Origin: Ulvibacter antarcticus
Lineage (GTDB): Bacteria; Bacteroidota; Bacteroidia; Flavobacteriales; Flavobacteriaceae
Assembly: GCF_003688405.1 (NCBI RefSeq)
Contig: NZ_REFC01000011.1
Coordinates: 558,001-622,000 of the forward strand
DNA: 64,000 nucleotides
Reading direction: 5' to 3'
Positions 7,576-16,718 of this stretch are shown in pieces. The position numbers and the translations under genes are program-made. The notes under the pieces were generated by a model. The model was not told the DNA's origin. It worked only from the letters and a program-made list of their open reading frames with translations, and ran no database searches. Numbering within the stretch: the first letter of the stretch is position 1; each line of letters opens with the position of its first letter.

Positions 7576-9867
7576 ATGAAACATTTAGTAACTATTATTA
7601 TGATTTTGACTGCCGCAACTTTTTTGCAGGCTCAAAATTTTGAAGATTTATGGACTGGGCATTTCTCTTATGTTTCGGTGAAAAGTATTTCTCAGGGAAA
7701 TGATAAAATATATGTAGCTTCTGAAAATGCTATTTTTACTTATGACCTCTCAACTCAAGAGGTAAGCACCATATCTACAGTTAACGGTCTTTCGGGAGAG
7801 TTAATCTCTACAATTTATTACAGTGAAGCTAATTCGGTTTTAGTAATTGGATATGAAAATGGATTAATGGAAGTCGTGATCGATGATGAAGAGAATATTC
7901 TTACCGTTGTCGATATTTTTGATAAAGCTAATATTCCTCCAGATAGGAAAAACATCAACCATTTTAACGAGTATAACAACAATCTTTATATTTCTACCGA
8001 ATATGGAATCTCTGTTTTCGATTTGGCGGCTCTCGAATTTGGGGACACTTATTTTATAGGGGATTTAGGAGGACAGATTGATATTTCACAAACAACCGTA
8101 GAGGAACCCTATATTTTCGCTTCGACTTCAAACAATGGAATAAAAAGAGCGTTGGTAGAAGATGACGATCTAATCGATTACCAAAGCTGGGAGCCTATTG
8201 TTCCTTCCGGGGGATTCACAGGAGTTCAGAATTTAAATGGGGAGTTGTATGTTGCAAATACCGTGAATCAAGTCGCCAGAATGACTATTGATGGAACGTT
8301 GAACAATGTTGAAAATTTTCCATCAAATATTGTTGAATTCAACTCAAACGGGATTTATTTAACAATTGCTACCGCCTCTACAATAAAAGCATTTACCGCT
8401 GGATATGTGCAAGTAGCTGCTGTAAACAACTTACCCGAATTCGATTATGAATTGCAATCGGGATTTGCTTTTAATCAGATGATGTATCTTGGAACTACAG
8501 AAAATGGGATACTTGCTGTTCCCTTCGGAACAAATACTGCAGAGCAAATACTTCCCGATGGTCCTTTGTTTAACAATTCGTTTGCCATTGATGCTTCTGC
8601 AGGTCAACTTTGGACTGCCTATGGTGATGTCGACGTTGGTTATGATCCGTCGCCACCAGTCTTTAAAGGAATAAGCAATTTAAGAGATGGAGCATGGAAT
8701 AACATCACCTACAGCGAATTGTTTGCGGAAGTTGGTAGAATTAACGAATTGGTTTATGTAACCATTAACCCGCAAGCGCCCAATGAAGTCTACTTTTCTT
8801 CCTATTCGAATGGATTGCTGAAAGTTGATGGCCTTGATGTTTTCACCTTGTTTAATGAGAGTAATGGATTATCACTTCCATTTAATGCTGCTGCAGGGAT
8901 TCGTATTTATGGTTCAGATTTCGACAGACAAGGGAACTTATGGTTTGTACAATCACTTTTGAAGGAAGGCTTAATAAAAATGAGCCCCGGCGGACAGTTT
9001 CAAATGATCGATCTTACTCCTATTATTATCAATGAAAGTGAACAAGCGTTGTCTGATGTTGCAGTTAGCAGAGAAGGGAATGTATTCTTCGGTTCGGGAG
9101 AAAGTGGATTGATGGGTTATAATCCAAATACTAATCGTTTTAACAGACTAGAAGATGGAGAAGGAAACGGTAATATTCCTTTAAACAGCGTTAGGGCCTT
9201 ATCGTTTGATGCTCAAAACAGACTGTGGATTGGTACTGCTAGAGGGTTGCGTGTATTATTTAATGTAGGTGGCTTCTTTGAACCGGATGCAGAAATTGAT
9301 GCCCAGCCGATTATTATTTTAGAAGACGGGGTGCCACAAGAGTTATTGTTCGAGCTATTTATCTCAGATATCGAAACAGATGGTTCCAATAATAAATGGA
9401 TAGCGACCTCGACTTCAGGCGTATTTCAGGTTTCACCTAATGGACAAGAGACTTTAAATAGATTTACAAAGAGTAATTCACCGCTTCCGTCGGATGTGGT
9501 GTTGGATATTACGATCGATCCATTTACAGGGACTGTGTACTTTGCCACACTTAATGGTCTCGTTGCATTTAAAGGTACTGCTACAGCTCCAAGGGATAAT
9601 TTAGATGAGGTTTATGCTTTTCCGAATCCGGTGCGTCCCGGTTTTGAAGGCAATGTTACAATAGATGGATTAACAGCAGATGCCAATGTGAAAATCACAG
9701 ACATTACAGGGAATCTTGTTTTCGAGCAAACTTCGGAAGGTGGGAGCGTTCTATGGGATACCACTGCTTTTGGAAAATATAAAGTGGCTTCAGGGGTGTA
9801 TCTGGTGCTAATTACTACTGATGATGCATTGGAAACAAAAGTTTCAAAAATCATGGTGATCAGATAA
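7576..9867 (+). CDS. porZ: PorZ: T9SS-linked two-propeller surface protein
   Basis: 763 residues, close to the 776 of Porphyromonas PorZ. Signal peptide (cut near LQAQ), two successive beta-propellers of two-component-regulator type (repeated units such as NLWFVQS, NRLWIGTARGLRVL, NNKWIATSTSGVFQ), then a T9SS C-terminal domain with FPNPVRPG at about residue 680 and a KIMVIR ending. PorZ belongs to the attachment complex that delivers anionic LPS to T9SS cargo at the outer surface. Its stop overlaps the recO start by one base (TAATG), a neighbour relation common in flavobacteria. Confidence 0.93.
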   Translation: MKHLVTIIMILTAATFLQAQNFEDLWTGHFSYVSVKSISQGNDKIYVASENAIFTYDLSTQEVSTISTVNGLSGELISTIYYSEANSVLVIGYENGLMEVVIDDEENILTVVDIFDKANIPPDRKNINHFNEYNNNLYISTEYGISVFDLAALEFGDTYFIGDLGGQIDISQTTVEEPYIFASTSNNGIKRALVEDDDLIDYQSWEPIVPSGGFTGVQNLNGELYVANTVNQVARMTIDGTLNNVENFPSNIVEFNSNGIYLTIATASTIKAFTAGYVQVAAVNNLPEFDYELQSGFAFNQMMYLGTTENGILAVPFGTNTAEQILPDGPLFNNSFAIDASAGQLWTAYGDVDVGYDPSPPVFKGISNLRDGAWNNITYSELFAEVGRINELVYVTINPQAPNEVYFSSYSNGLLKVDGLDVFTLFNESNGLSLPFNAAAGIRIYGSDFDRQGNLWFVQSLLKEGLIKMSPGGQFQMIDLTPIIINESEQALSDVAVSREGNVFFGSGESGLMGYNPNTNRFNRLEDGEGNGNIPLNSVRALSFDAQNRLWIGTARGLRVLFNVGGFFEPDAEIDAQPIIILEDGVPQELLFELFISDIETDGSNNKWIATSTSGVFQVSPNGQETLNRFTKSNSPLPSDVVLDITIDPFTGTVYFATLNGLVAFKGTATAPRDNLDEVYAFPNPVRPGFEGNVTIDGLTADANVKITDITGNLVFEQTSEGGSVLWDTTAFGKYKVASGVYLVLITTDDALETKVSKIMVIR

Positions 9868-10586
9868 TGTTAGTTTCGACCAACGCAATTGTATTTTCAA
9901 GTTTAAAGTATTCCGAAGCCGATTTAATTGTAAGTTGTTTTACGGAAACTGACGGAATTAAAAGTTATCTACTCCGCGGCATTCTGAAATCCAGAAAGGG
10001 AAAACTTAAAAGCTCTTTCTTCCAGCCGCTTACACAACTCGAACTTATAGCTTTCCATAAAAATAAAGGCACTCTCGAGAGTATTCGAGAGGCCAAAGTG
10101 ATCAACCCTTACCAAAGTTTACATACAGATATTGTTAAAACAGGAATGGTGATGTTTCTTTCTGAAATGCTTAAGAATTGCATTAAAGAGGAAGAAAAAA
10201 ACGAATTACTTTATGAATATCTGGAACATGCTTTTTATTGGTTGGACCAGCATGATGAAATAGCAAATTTTCATATTCTTTTTCTTCTGAAATTATCAAG
10301 TCATTTAGGCTTTTATCCGGATGCGTCAGACATTGAAACTGAGTATTTTAATCTTTTAGAAGGATGTTTTCAGAAAATTGAAACCAACAATTACTGTCAA
10401 AACGGAAGCACCATCCAGTTTTTTAAAAGATTCTTCGGCATAAATTTTGATGGTATCAGCAGCATAAAATTAACCAAAAAAGAACGATTAGAGGTGCTTA
10501 ATTTGTTGCTGACGTATTATCAATTACATTTGCAAGGCTATAAAAAACCAAAGTCTCTTTTAGTCCTTAACCAACTATTTCAATAA
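9867..10586 (+). CDS. recO: DNA repair protein RecO
   Basis: 239 residues. The N-terminal OB-fold shows AIVFSSLKYSEADLIVSCFTE and the loop GILKSRKGKLKSSFFQPLTQ, both typical of RecO. The helical C-terminal half lacks the usual four-cysteine zinc site (only CIKEEE, GCFQK and NYCQ cysteines), as in other Bacteroidota RecO. It works with RecF/RecR to load RecA on SSB-coated gaps. ATG overlaps the porZ stop, so it is translationally coupled; the TonB receptor follows 7 bp later. Confidence 0.93.
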   Translation: MLVSTNAIVFSSLKYSEADLIVSCFTETDGIKSYLLRGILKSRKGKLKSSFFQPLTQLELIAFHKNKGTLESIREAKVINPYQSLHTDIVKTGMVMFLSEMLKNCIKEEEKNELLYEYLEHAFYWLDQHDEIANFHILFLLKLSSHLGFYPDASDIETEYFNLLEGCFQKIETNNYCQNGSTIQFFKRFFGINFDGISSIKLTKKERLEVLNLLLTYYQLHLQGYKKPKSLLVLNQLFQ

Positions 10587-10593
10587 AGTATCT

Positions 10594-13002
10594 ATGCGCT
10601 TACTAATACTTCTTGCTGTTGTATTTTTTCTACATCTAACAGCCTTTGCACAACAAATTCAAGTGGTGGAAAATGAAAGTCAGACCCCAATAATGGGAGT
10701 GGCGGTTTTCAATGAATCTAAATCTAAAAGTGGAATAACAGATTTCGATGGAAATGTAGATATTACCGCGTTTTCAGATTCTGAAATTATTGTTTTTCAG
10801 CATATTTCTCATCAATCTTTAAGCCTTAAAAAGAGTGAAATTGTTTCAGAAAAAAACATTGTTCACTTACAATTAAGTGCTAGTAATCTTGATGAAGTAG
10901 TGCTTTCAGTAGCTAAATTTGGACAAAATAAGCGTGATATTCCACAGCAAGTAGCAAGTGTTACCAGTGAGGATGTGCTATTTAACAACCCTCAAACAGC
11001 AGCCGATCTTTTAGAATCCACCGGTAAGGTTTATATTCAAAAAAGTCAGATGGGCGGAGGAAGCCCAAATATTAGAGGGTTTTCTACTAATCGTTTGCTA
11101 ATTACAGTCGATGGCGTTCGTTTTAACACGGCAATTTTCCGAAGCGGAAATGTACAAAATGTGATTTCTATCGATCCATTTTCAATCGAAAGAACCGAGG
11201 TAATTTTAGGACCTGGATCAGTAGTCTATGGAAGTGATGCTGTAGGTGGCGTTATGAATTTTTATACTAAGAAGCCAAAATTCTCACTAGTTGAAGGCAG
11301 CTCATTTTCGGGAAATGCAGTGGCGAGATATGCCTCTGCAAGTGAAGAAAAGACCGGTCATTTCGATTTTAATATTGGCACTAAAGAATGGGCTTTTCTA
11401 ACAAGTGTGAGCTATACAGATTTTGGGGATTTACGTATGGGGAAAAACGGCCCGGATGATTATTTACGAAATGAATACGTAGAAACTATCAATGGAGAGG
11501 ACGTCCAAGTTGAAAACGATAATCCGCTTATACAGGTTGCGACGGGCTATCATCAAATCAATGCTATGCAAAAAGTTCGATATATGCCTTCGGAAAAATG
11601 GGATTTCAATTTGGGGCTTTTTTATTCTACGACAGGAGATTATCCAAGATATGACAGATTAATTCGTAAAAGAGGTGATAATTTAAGATCTGCCGAATGG
11701 TACTACGGACCACAAGAATGGCTCGCTGGAAACTTGCAAGCGGTAAATAAAGCCTATAATGAAGGAATCTACGATGAAAGTCTTATCACGATTTCGTATC
11801 AACGGTTTAAGGAAGGCCGGAACGACAGGGATTTTGGTGAAACGACACTTTTTGAAACTGATGAAAAGGTAACCGGTTATAGCGGTGCCTGGGATTTTGA
11901 AAAAGATTTGAATTTTGGGAAACTACATTACGGCGTAGAATATGTTTATAATAAAGTGAATTCTGAAGGCAAGAAAACTGATATTACAACGGGTGCTTCG
12001 GAAGAGGATGCCTCCAGATATCCGGATGGGTCTACCTGGCAGTCGCTAGCGGCCTATAGTAGTTTGCTTTATAAGTTAGCTGAAAATTTATCTCTTCAAG
12101 GAGGTTTGCGATATAATCATATTTTGGTAGATGCTACTTTTGATAATAGGTTTTATGATTTCCCTTTTTCCGAAGCAAATATCAATACAGGCGCATTAAC
12201 GGGAAGCTTAGGGCTTTCTTGGAATCCAAATAAAGTTCTTGGATGGCGAATGAACTTCGGAACCGCTTTTAGAGCACCAAATATTGACGATGTAGGAAAA
12301 ATTTTCGATAGCGAACCGGGAAGTGTTGTGGTCCCAAATCCTGATTTAAAACCTGAATATGCAACCACAGGAGAAGTTGGTGCCACATTAAATTTTGATA
12401 ATGTTTTAAAATTTGACGCTGCTGTTTATGTGACGCATTTAAAGGATGCTTTAGTGCGTCGCGATTTTGAAATTGAAGGAGAGACTGTAATTGACTATCA
12501 GGGAGAACCTAGTAATGTTCAGGCTATTCAAAATGCAGCGAGAGCAGAAGTATATGGTTTTGAAGTGGGAATGGAAGTGAATTTTACTAAACAACTCAAA
12601 CTAACCAGTCAGTACAACATCACAGACGGATTTGAAGAAGACGACAACGGAGATCGCAACCCTGTGAGGAGTGCGGCACCTCAATTTGGTAACAGTCATT
12701 TGATATTTAAAGCTAAGAAGTTAAAACTTGATGCCTTTGTGGAATATAATGGTCAGTTTGATTTCGAAGACCTCGCGCCATCACAACAAAGCAATGATTA
12801 TTTATACGCAGCAGATGAAAATGGAAACCCGTATTCACCAAATTGGCACACTTTAAATTTGGCTGCACAGTACAACATTACAGCTGCACTTCAAATCAAT
12901 GCAACACTAGAGAACATTTCTGACCAGAGATATCGTCCTTATTCCAGTGGAATAGCTGCTCCTGGCCGAAACTTAATAGTTGCGGCTAATTATACGTTTT
13001 AG
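10594..13002 (+). CDS. TonB-dependent receptor with carboxypeptidase-regulatory-like N-domain
   Basis: 802 residues, outer membrane. Signal peptide to about residue 20; a CarboxypepD_reg-like domain at about 21-105 (GVAVFNESKSKSGITDFDG); plug domain at about 110-225 with PNIRGFSTNRLLITVDGVR and a GPGSVVYGSDAVGGVMNF motif; then a 22-strand-type barrel with DLKPEYATTGEVG and an RNLIVAANYTF closing strand. This fits CirA/FepA-like receptors rather than SusC (shorter, no SusD partner). The ligand is unknown; iron chelates or cofactors are typical. It lies in the porZ-recO transcript. Confidence 0.93.
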   Translation: MRLLILLAVVFFLHLTAFAQQIQVVENESQTPIMGVAVFNESKSKSGITDFDGNVDITAFSDSEIIVFQHISHQSLSLKKSEIVSEKNIVHLQLSASNLDEVVLSVAKFGQNKRDIPQQVASVTSEDVLFNNPQTAADLLESTGKVYIQKSQMGGGSPNIRGFSTNRLLITVDGVRFNTAIFRSGNVQNVISIDPFSIERTEVILGPGSVVYGSDAVGGVMNFYTKKPKFSLVEGSSFSGNAVARYASASEEKTGHFDFNIGTKEWAFLTSVSYTDFGDLRMGKNGPDDYLRNEYVETINGEDVQVENDNPLIQVATGYHQINAMQKVRYMPSEKWDFNLGLFYSTTGDYPRYDRLIRKRGDNLRSAEWYYGPQEWLAGNLQAVNKAYNEGIYDESLITISYQRFKEGRNDRDFGETTLFETDEKVTGYSGAWDFEKDLNFGKLHYGVEYVYNKVNSEGKKTDITTGASEEDASRYPDGSTWQSLAAYSSLLYKLAENLSLQGGLRYNHILVDATFDNRFYDFPFSEANINTGALTGSLGLSWNPNKVLGWRMNFGTAFRAPNIDDVGKIFDSEPGSVVVPNPDLKPEYATTGEVGATLNFDNVLKFDAAVYVTHLKDALVRRDFEIEGETVIDYQGEPSNVQAIQNAARAEVYGFEVGMEVNFTKQLKLTSQYNITDGFEEDDNGDRNPVRSAAPQFGNSHLIFKAKKLKLDAFVEYNGQFDFEDLAPSQQSNDYLYAADENGNPYSPNWHTLNLAAQYNITAALQINATLENISDQRYRPYSSGIAAPGRNLIVAANYTF

Positions 13003-13011
13003 AAATAACGA

Positions 13012-13173
13012 ATGGCAAAAAAGGGAAAAGCAAAGAATAGTAAGAATAAAGCAAAGCATTCCAAATTGATGGACCGCAAGCAAAACAAACTCCGAAAGGA
13101 GAAGGAGACGCGGGCCACCAAATTAAAAGAGATTATCCAAAAAGCTAATAATACCCAAGGGCAAGATTTATAA
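13012..13173 (+). CDS. Small, very basic hypothetical protein (53 residues)
   Basis: An ATG 9 bp after the receptor stop opens a 53-codon frame ending one base before the ferritin stop. It starts MAKKGKAKNSKNKAKHSKL and ends KANNTQGQDL. About a third of residues are Lys or Arg and there are no cysteines, so binding to nucleic acid or the ribosome is a fair guess. The middle (RKQNKLRKEKETRATKLKE) should be helical. Codon choice and tight spacing favour a real gene at the end of the porZ-recO-receptor run. I do not recognise a family. Confidence 0.6.
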   Translation: MAKKGKAKNSKNKAKHSKLMDRKQNKLRKEKETRATKLKEIIQKANNTQGQDL

Positions 13174-13174
13174 T

Positions 13175-13729
13175 TTATTCAGGATTGTCAGAAGAAGCTT
13201 CACGAGCTAATGGGACAGAATCTTTGGCTTTACCTAGTGCTTTATCCAGTATGAATAATGATTCGTTAGATGCTTTTAGACCTCCGGCAATTTTAAGTTT
13301 GTCCAGTAAATCCATGATTAATTTCTCCTCTTCAATTTGTTCTTTCACGAACCATTGTGCAAAATTATAGGTTGCCCAGTCTTTTTCCTCATGTGCAAGA
13401 TTAACAATGCCGTAAATGGCAGTGGTATTATCAACCTCGTGGTTGAATGTTTTTTCAAAACAATCCTGTAAGTTTTTAGGGTCTTTTGAAGGGGCAGCTA
13501 TAGCAGAAATTTTTGGTCTTCCACCACGTTCCATGATATACTGCATTACTTTCATCATATGATTTCGCTCTTCCTGAGCATGTCTAAATAAGAAATTAGC
13601 AATACCACCGTAGCCTTCACTATCGGCCCATGAGCCATACGATAAATAGACTTGTGAAGCTTCGGCTTCTTTGGTGATTTGCTTGTTTAAAATGTCTTCG
13701 ATCTTTTTTGAAAGTCGGTTGGTATTCAT
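13175..13729 (-). CDS. Bacterial non-haem ferritin
   Basis: 184 residues. Ferroxidase ligands align with E. coli FtnA: Glu21 (KEAEAS), Glu54 and His57 in HAQEERNHM, a Glu in FNHEVDN, and Gln/Glu in QWFVKEQIEEEK. The C-terminus is about 15 residues longer than FtnA and is Ser/Asp-rich. It stores iron as a 24-mer in the cytoplasm. Convergent with the small basic protein gene, one base between stops. The upstream region is the gene-free stretch at 13730-14113. Confidence 0.95.
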   Translation of the reverse strand: MNTNRLSKKIEDILNKQITKEAEASQVYLSYGSWADSEGYGGIANFLFRHAQEERNHMMKVMQYIMERGGRPKISAIAAPSKDPKNLQDCFEKTFNHEVDNTTAIYGIVNLAHEEKDWATYNFAQWFVKEQIEEEKLIMDLLDKLKIAGGLKASNESLFILDKALGKAKDSVPLAREASSDNPE

Positions 13730-14113
13730 AGTAGTCTTTTTTCTTTTAAGTAATAAAGTTACGACAACTAAGGGTGATTCTTAGTTAAAGAGTTGTTAGT
13801 GTTTGTAAAAGTGGGGTTAAAGTTTAAGGGTGCAGAAAACGATGAATATTTTGGTAAACAATTGATTTACATTTAATTGTGTAAAAATGATGAACAATTC
13901 CAAACACTTACAAGCGTTTGTAAACGACTATAAACGAAAGTAAGTGACTAACAACCAACTATTATTTTGAATGGTTTATATGTTTGTACCATTGAATCGT
14001 CGCTCTTAGGTTGTAGTGTACAGATAACTCTCAAGTTGCGATTCAGTTCGATAGATCTGCAGGACGAATCTGTAGATAATACTTAACTGTTTAATTATTA
14101 AAATTTAGAAATT
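13730..14113. other. 384-bp gene-free stretch between ferritin and ssb
   Basis: No credible gene. It holds several small dyads: ACAATT/AATTGT (13858-13880), CACTTAC (13905-13911) with GTAAGTG (13940-13946), the latter pair enclosing two TAAACGA copies 10 bp apart (13921, 13931). It also has a -7 box at 13979-13986 and about 120 nt of likely ssb leader. In that leader TACAGAT (about 14019) can pair with ATCTGTA (about 14069). An 18-codon frame from 13890 is too short to support. Confidence 0.6.
13979..13986 (+). promoter_or_regulatory. -7 promoter box (TATGTTTG) for ssb
   Basis: Perfect TAnnTTTG, 128 bp before the ssb ATG. A TTTTG 10 bp upstream is too close for a normal -33 element. Confidence 0.4.
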
Positions 14114-14449
14114 ATGAGCACACTTAGAAACAAAGTACAGTTGATTGGAAACTTAGGAAATGACCCGGAAATCGTAACATTAGAATCCGGAAAGAAATTG
14201 GCGAAATTTAGTATCGCTACCAACGAATCTTATAAAAATAAAGAGGGCGAGCGGGTAACCGATACACAATGGCATAATGTAGTTGCCTGGGGTAAAACCG
14301 CCGACATCGTAGAAAGCTATGTTACCAAAGGAAAAGAAATTGCTGTGGAAGGAAAATTAACCTCCAGAAGCTATGACGATAAGGATGGAAACAAGCGATA
14401 TATCACCGAGGTAGTTTGCAATGAACTGCTGCTTTTAGGTAGTAAATAA
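14114..14449 (+). CDS. ssb: Short single-stranded DNA-binding protein without acidic tail
   Basis: 111 residues forming one OB fold: NKVQLIGNLGNDPEI at the start, FSIATNESYKN, TQWHNVVAWGKTADIV, GKEIAVEGKLTSRSY. It stops right after the last strand (ELLLLGSK), so the Gly-rich linker and acidic DDDIPF-type tip that recruit RecO, PriA and others are missing. Short SSBs of this kind occur in flavobacteria beside a full-length copy, so this is probably an accessory paralogue. Own promoter and terminator. Confidence 0.92.
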   Translation: MSTLRNKVQLIGNLGNDPEIVTLESGKKLAKFSIATNESYKNKEGERVTDTQWHNVVAWGKTADIVESYVTKGKEIAVEGKLTSRSYDDKDGNKRYITEVVCNELLLLGSK

Positions 14450-14458
14450 GCAAAGAGA

Positions 14459-14492
14459 AATAGCATCGGAATTTAATGATTCCGGTGCTATT
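14459..14492 (+). terminator. Rho-independent terminator after ssb
   Basis: AATAGCATCGGAAT pairs with ATTCCGGTGCTATT (one G-T wobble) around a 6-nt loop, followed by TTATTTTA. It starts 10 bp after the ssb stop. Confidence 0.88.
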
Positions 14493-14521
14493 TTATTTTA
14501 TGATTCTCTATTTTTACCGCC

Positions 14522-16630
14522 ATGTTACAAACGACCTCAATCAAGGATGTATTAAAAAACTATTTTGGTTACGACAGTTTTCGTCCTAATCAGGAAGCAG
14601 TGATCTCAAACCTGTTGAGTGGTAAGGATTCTCTTGCAATTATGCCCACGGGCGGAGGAAAATCATTGTGTTTTCAGCTACCCGCTATTTATTTAGAAGG
14701 AACAGCGATTGTCATTTCCCCTTTGATTGCATTAATGAAGGATCAGGTAGATGCATTGCATACTAACGGGGTTAGCGCCGCATTTTTTAATAGCAGTCAG
14801 CCCGAACACGAGCAACAAAAAGTACTAAAAGATTTAGAAAACGGCGAATTGGATCTCTTCTATGTGGCTCCGGAAAGCCTATTTTTATTGGAAAATGTAT
14901 TAGGAACGATAAAGATCAACCTCTTCGCCATTGATGAAGCACATTGTATTTCTTCATGGGGTCATGATTTTAGACCCGCCTACACCCGCCTAGGAACTCT
15001 CAAGAAACAGTTCCCGGATGTTCCCGTGATTGCCTTAACGGCCACAGCCGATAAAGCCACGCAAACAGATATTTTAAATCAGTTATCTATTCCCAAAGCC
15101 AAACGGTTTATTTCTTCCTTCGACCGTGCAAATTTATATTTAGACGTAAGAGCAGGGCAGAATAGAATAAAGCAGATTCTTGGGTTTTTGAAAAACAGAG
15201 CTTCCGAAAGTGGAATAGTTTATTGTTTAAGTAGAAAAAGCACCGAGAAGCTAGCAGACAAATTGAATGCTTCCGGTTTTGAGGCAAAAGCCTATCATGC
15301 CGGACTCTCTTCCGAAGAGCGAAATAACATTCAGGATGATTTTGTAAATGATCGCGTTCCGGTAATTGTTGCTACGATTGCCTTCGGAATGGGGATTGAT
15401 AAAAGCAATGTTCGTTGGGTTATACATTATAATATGCCCAAGAATATTGAAGGATATTATCAGGAAATCGGTCGCGGCGGAAGGGATGGCTTAGCTGCAC
15501 ATGCGTTATTGTTTTACAGTTATGCAGATGTTATTCAGCTTCGGAAGTTTGCCGAAGGTACCGCGACTCAGGAGGTGCAATTGGCAAAACTGGAACGGAT
15601 GCAGCAGTTTTCTGAAGCTTTGAGTTGTCGAAGGAAAGCGCTTTTAAATTATTTCGGTGAGTACATTTATGAAGATTGTGCGAATTGTGATATCTGCAAA
15701 TCTCCTCCTCAGTATTTTGATGGCACCTTATTAGCCCAAAAGGTATGTTCGGTAATCACGCGATTAAAAGAACAGGAATCCATTGGGATGGTGATTGATG
15801 TATTAAGAGGCGCAAAAAATGCTACTGTTTTTAACAAAGGTTATCAGAATATCAAAACATATGGGGCTATTACGGATGTTTCATGGATTGATTTGCAACA
15901 ATATGTCATTCAACTTTTGAATCAAGGCGTTTTGGAGATCTGGTTTCATGAGAACGGTAGATTACTTCTCACTCCTATGGCGAAAAGGATACTTTTTGAA
16001 GGCCACAAAGTACAATTGGCACATCTTGGTGAAAAACAAAAGCAGGAAGTTACAGCCGCTCCAACCGAAACTTCTACAAGTAATTTATTCGATAAATTAA
16101 AGTTGCTTCGTTCGGTGTTAGCTAAAGATCTGGGGGTTCCGGCTTATGTGGTTTTTAGTGATGCCAGTTTGAAGGATATGGAGGCGAAATTACCTCAAAC
16201 AGAAGAGGATTTTTCGGAAATACTAGGAGTAGGAAGGGCTAAGTTAGAAAAATATGCAGCCTCTTTTCTGAAAGTGATTGCACAACATCAATCATTTCCG
16301 CAGAAAAAGAAAAAATCTAGAAAAAGAAAAGGGTCCAAAACCGAGACTCATATAGAAAGTTTCGAATTGTTTCAACAAGGACTTTCGGTTCAGGAAATTT
16401 CAGAGACTAGAGGATTAAAGGAAAACACCATCTATAGTCACTTAATTAAAGTCCATGAACTGGGAAGTGAAATCGACTTGCATCAGTTAATTCCTTCAGA
16501 AGAAATAGAAAAAATTCAAAAAGCGAGATTTGAATTAGAGAATCCGGCTGGATTGCGTTCTTACTATGAGTTTTTTGAAGAGAAGGTTCCTTATTGGAAA
16601 ATTAAATTGGCATTTGCTTTAATAGATTAG
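14522..16630 (+). CDS. recQ: ATP-dependent DNA helicase RecQ
   Basis: 702 residues in full RecQ architecture. Walker A MPTGGGKSLCFQLP at about 41-54, DEAH box (AIDEAHCISSWGHDFR) at about 138, helicase-C motifs (ATIAFGMGIDKSNVRWVIH, QEIGRGGRDG), zinc-binding RQC (CRRKALLNYFGE then DCANCDICK), winged helix, HRDC at about 525-600, and a C-terminal helix-turn-helix extension. A 3'-5' helicase for recombination intermediates. The start at 14522 is 30 bp after the ssb terminator, so it is probably its own unit. Confidence 0.96.
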   Translation: MLQTTSIKDVLKNYFGYDSFRPNQEAVISNLLSGKDSLAIMPTGGGKSLCFQLPAIYLEGTAIVISPLIALMKDQVDALHTNGVSAAFFNSSQPEHEQQKVLKDLENGELDLFYVAPESLFLLENVLGTIKINLFAIDEAHCISSWGHDFRPAYTRLGTLKKQFPDVPVIALTATADKATQTDILNQLSIPKAKRFISSFDRANLYLDVRAGQNRIKQILGFLKNRASESGIVYCLSRKSTEKLADKLNASGFEAKAYHAGLSSEERNNIQDDFVNDRVPVIVATIAFGMGIDKSNVRWVIHYNMPKNIEGYYQEIGRGGRDGLAAHALLFYSYADVIQLRKFAEGTATQEVQLAKLERMQQFSEALSCRRKALLNYFGEYIYEDCANCDICKSPPQYFDGTLLAQKVCSVITRLKEQESIGMVIDVLRGAKNATVFNKGYQNIKTYGAITDVSWIDLQQYVIQLLNQGVLEIWFHENGRLLLTPMAKRILFEGHKVQLAHLGEKQKQEVTAAPTETSTSNLFDKLKLLRSVLAKDLGVPAYVVFSDASLKDMEAKLPQTEEDFSEILGVGRAKLEKYAASFLKVIAQHQSFPQKKKKSRKRKGSKTETHIESFELFQQGLSVQEISETRGLKENTIYSHLIKVHELGSEIDLHQLIPSEEIEKIQKARFELENPAGLRSYYEFFEEKVPYWKIKLAFALID

Positions 16631-16644
16631 AGTCCGGTAATACA

Positions 16645-16691
16645 ACAAAAAACTATGAACCCAAGATGTTATTCTCTAAGGGTCCATAGTT
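16645..16691 (-). terminator. Rho-independent terminator for the gene at 16719-17261
   Basis: AACTATGAACCC (16651-16662) and GGGTCCATAGTT (16680-16691) form a 12-bp stem with one mismatch. On the minus strand the stem is followed directly by six T residues. Confidence 0.75.
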
Positions 16692-16718
16692 TAATGACCA
16701 ATCAACTTGCATTTTTAC

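Noticed and set aside
13890-13943. 18-codon open frame in the region before ssb
   Set aside because: Too short, no neighbour logic, and it overlaps the dyads and direct repeats of the gene-free stretch.
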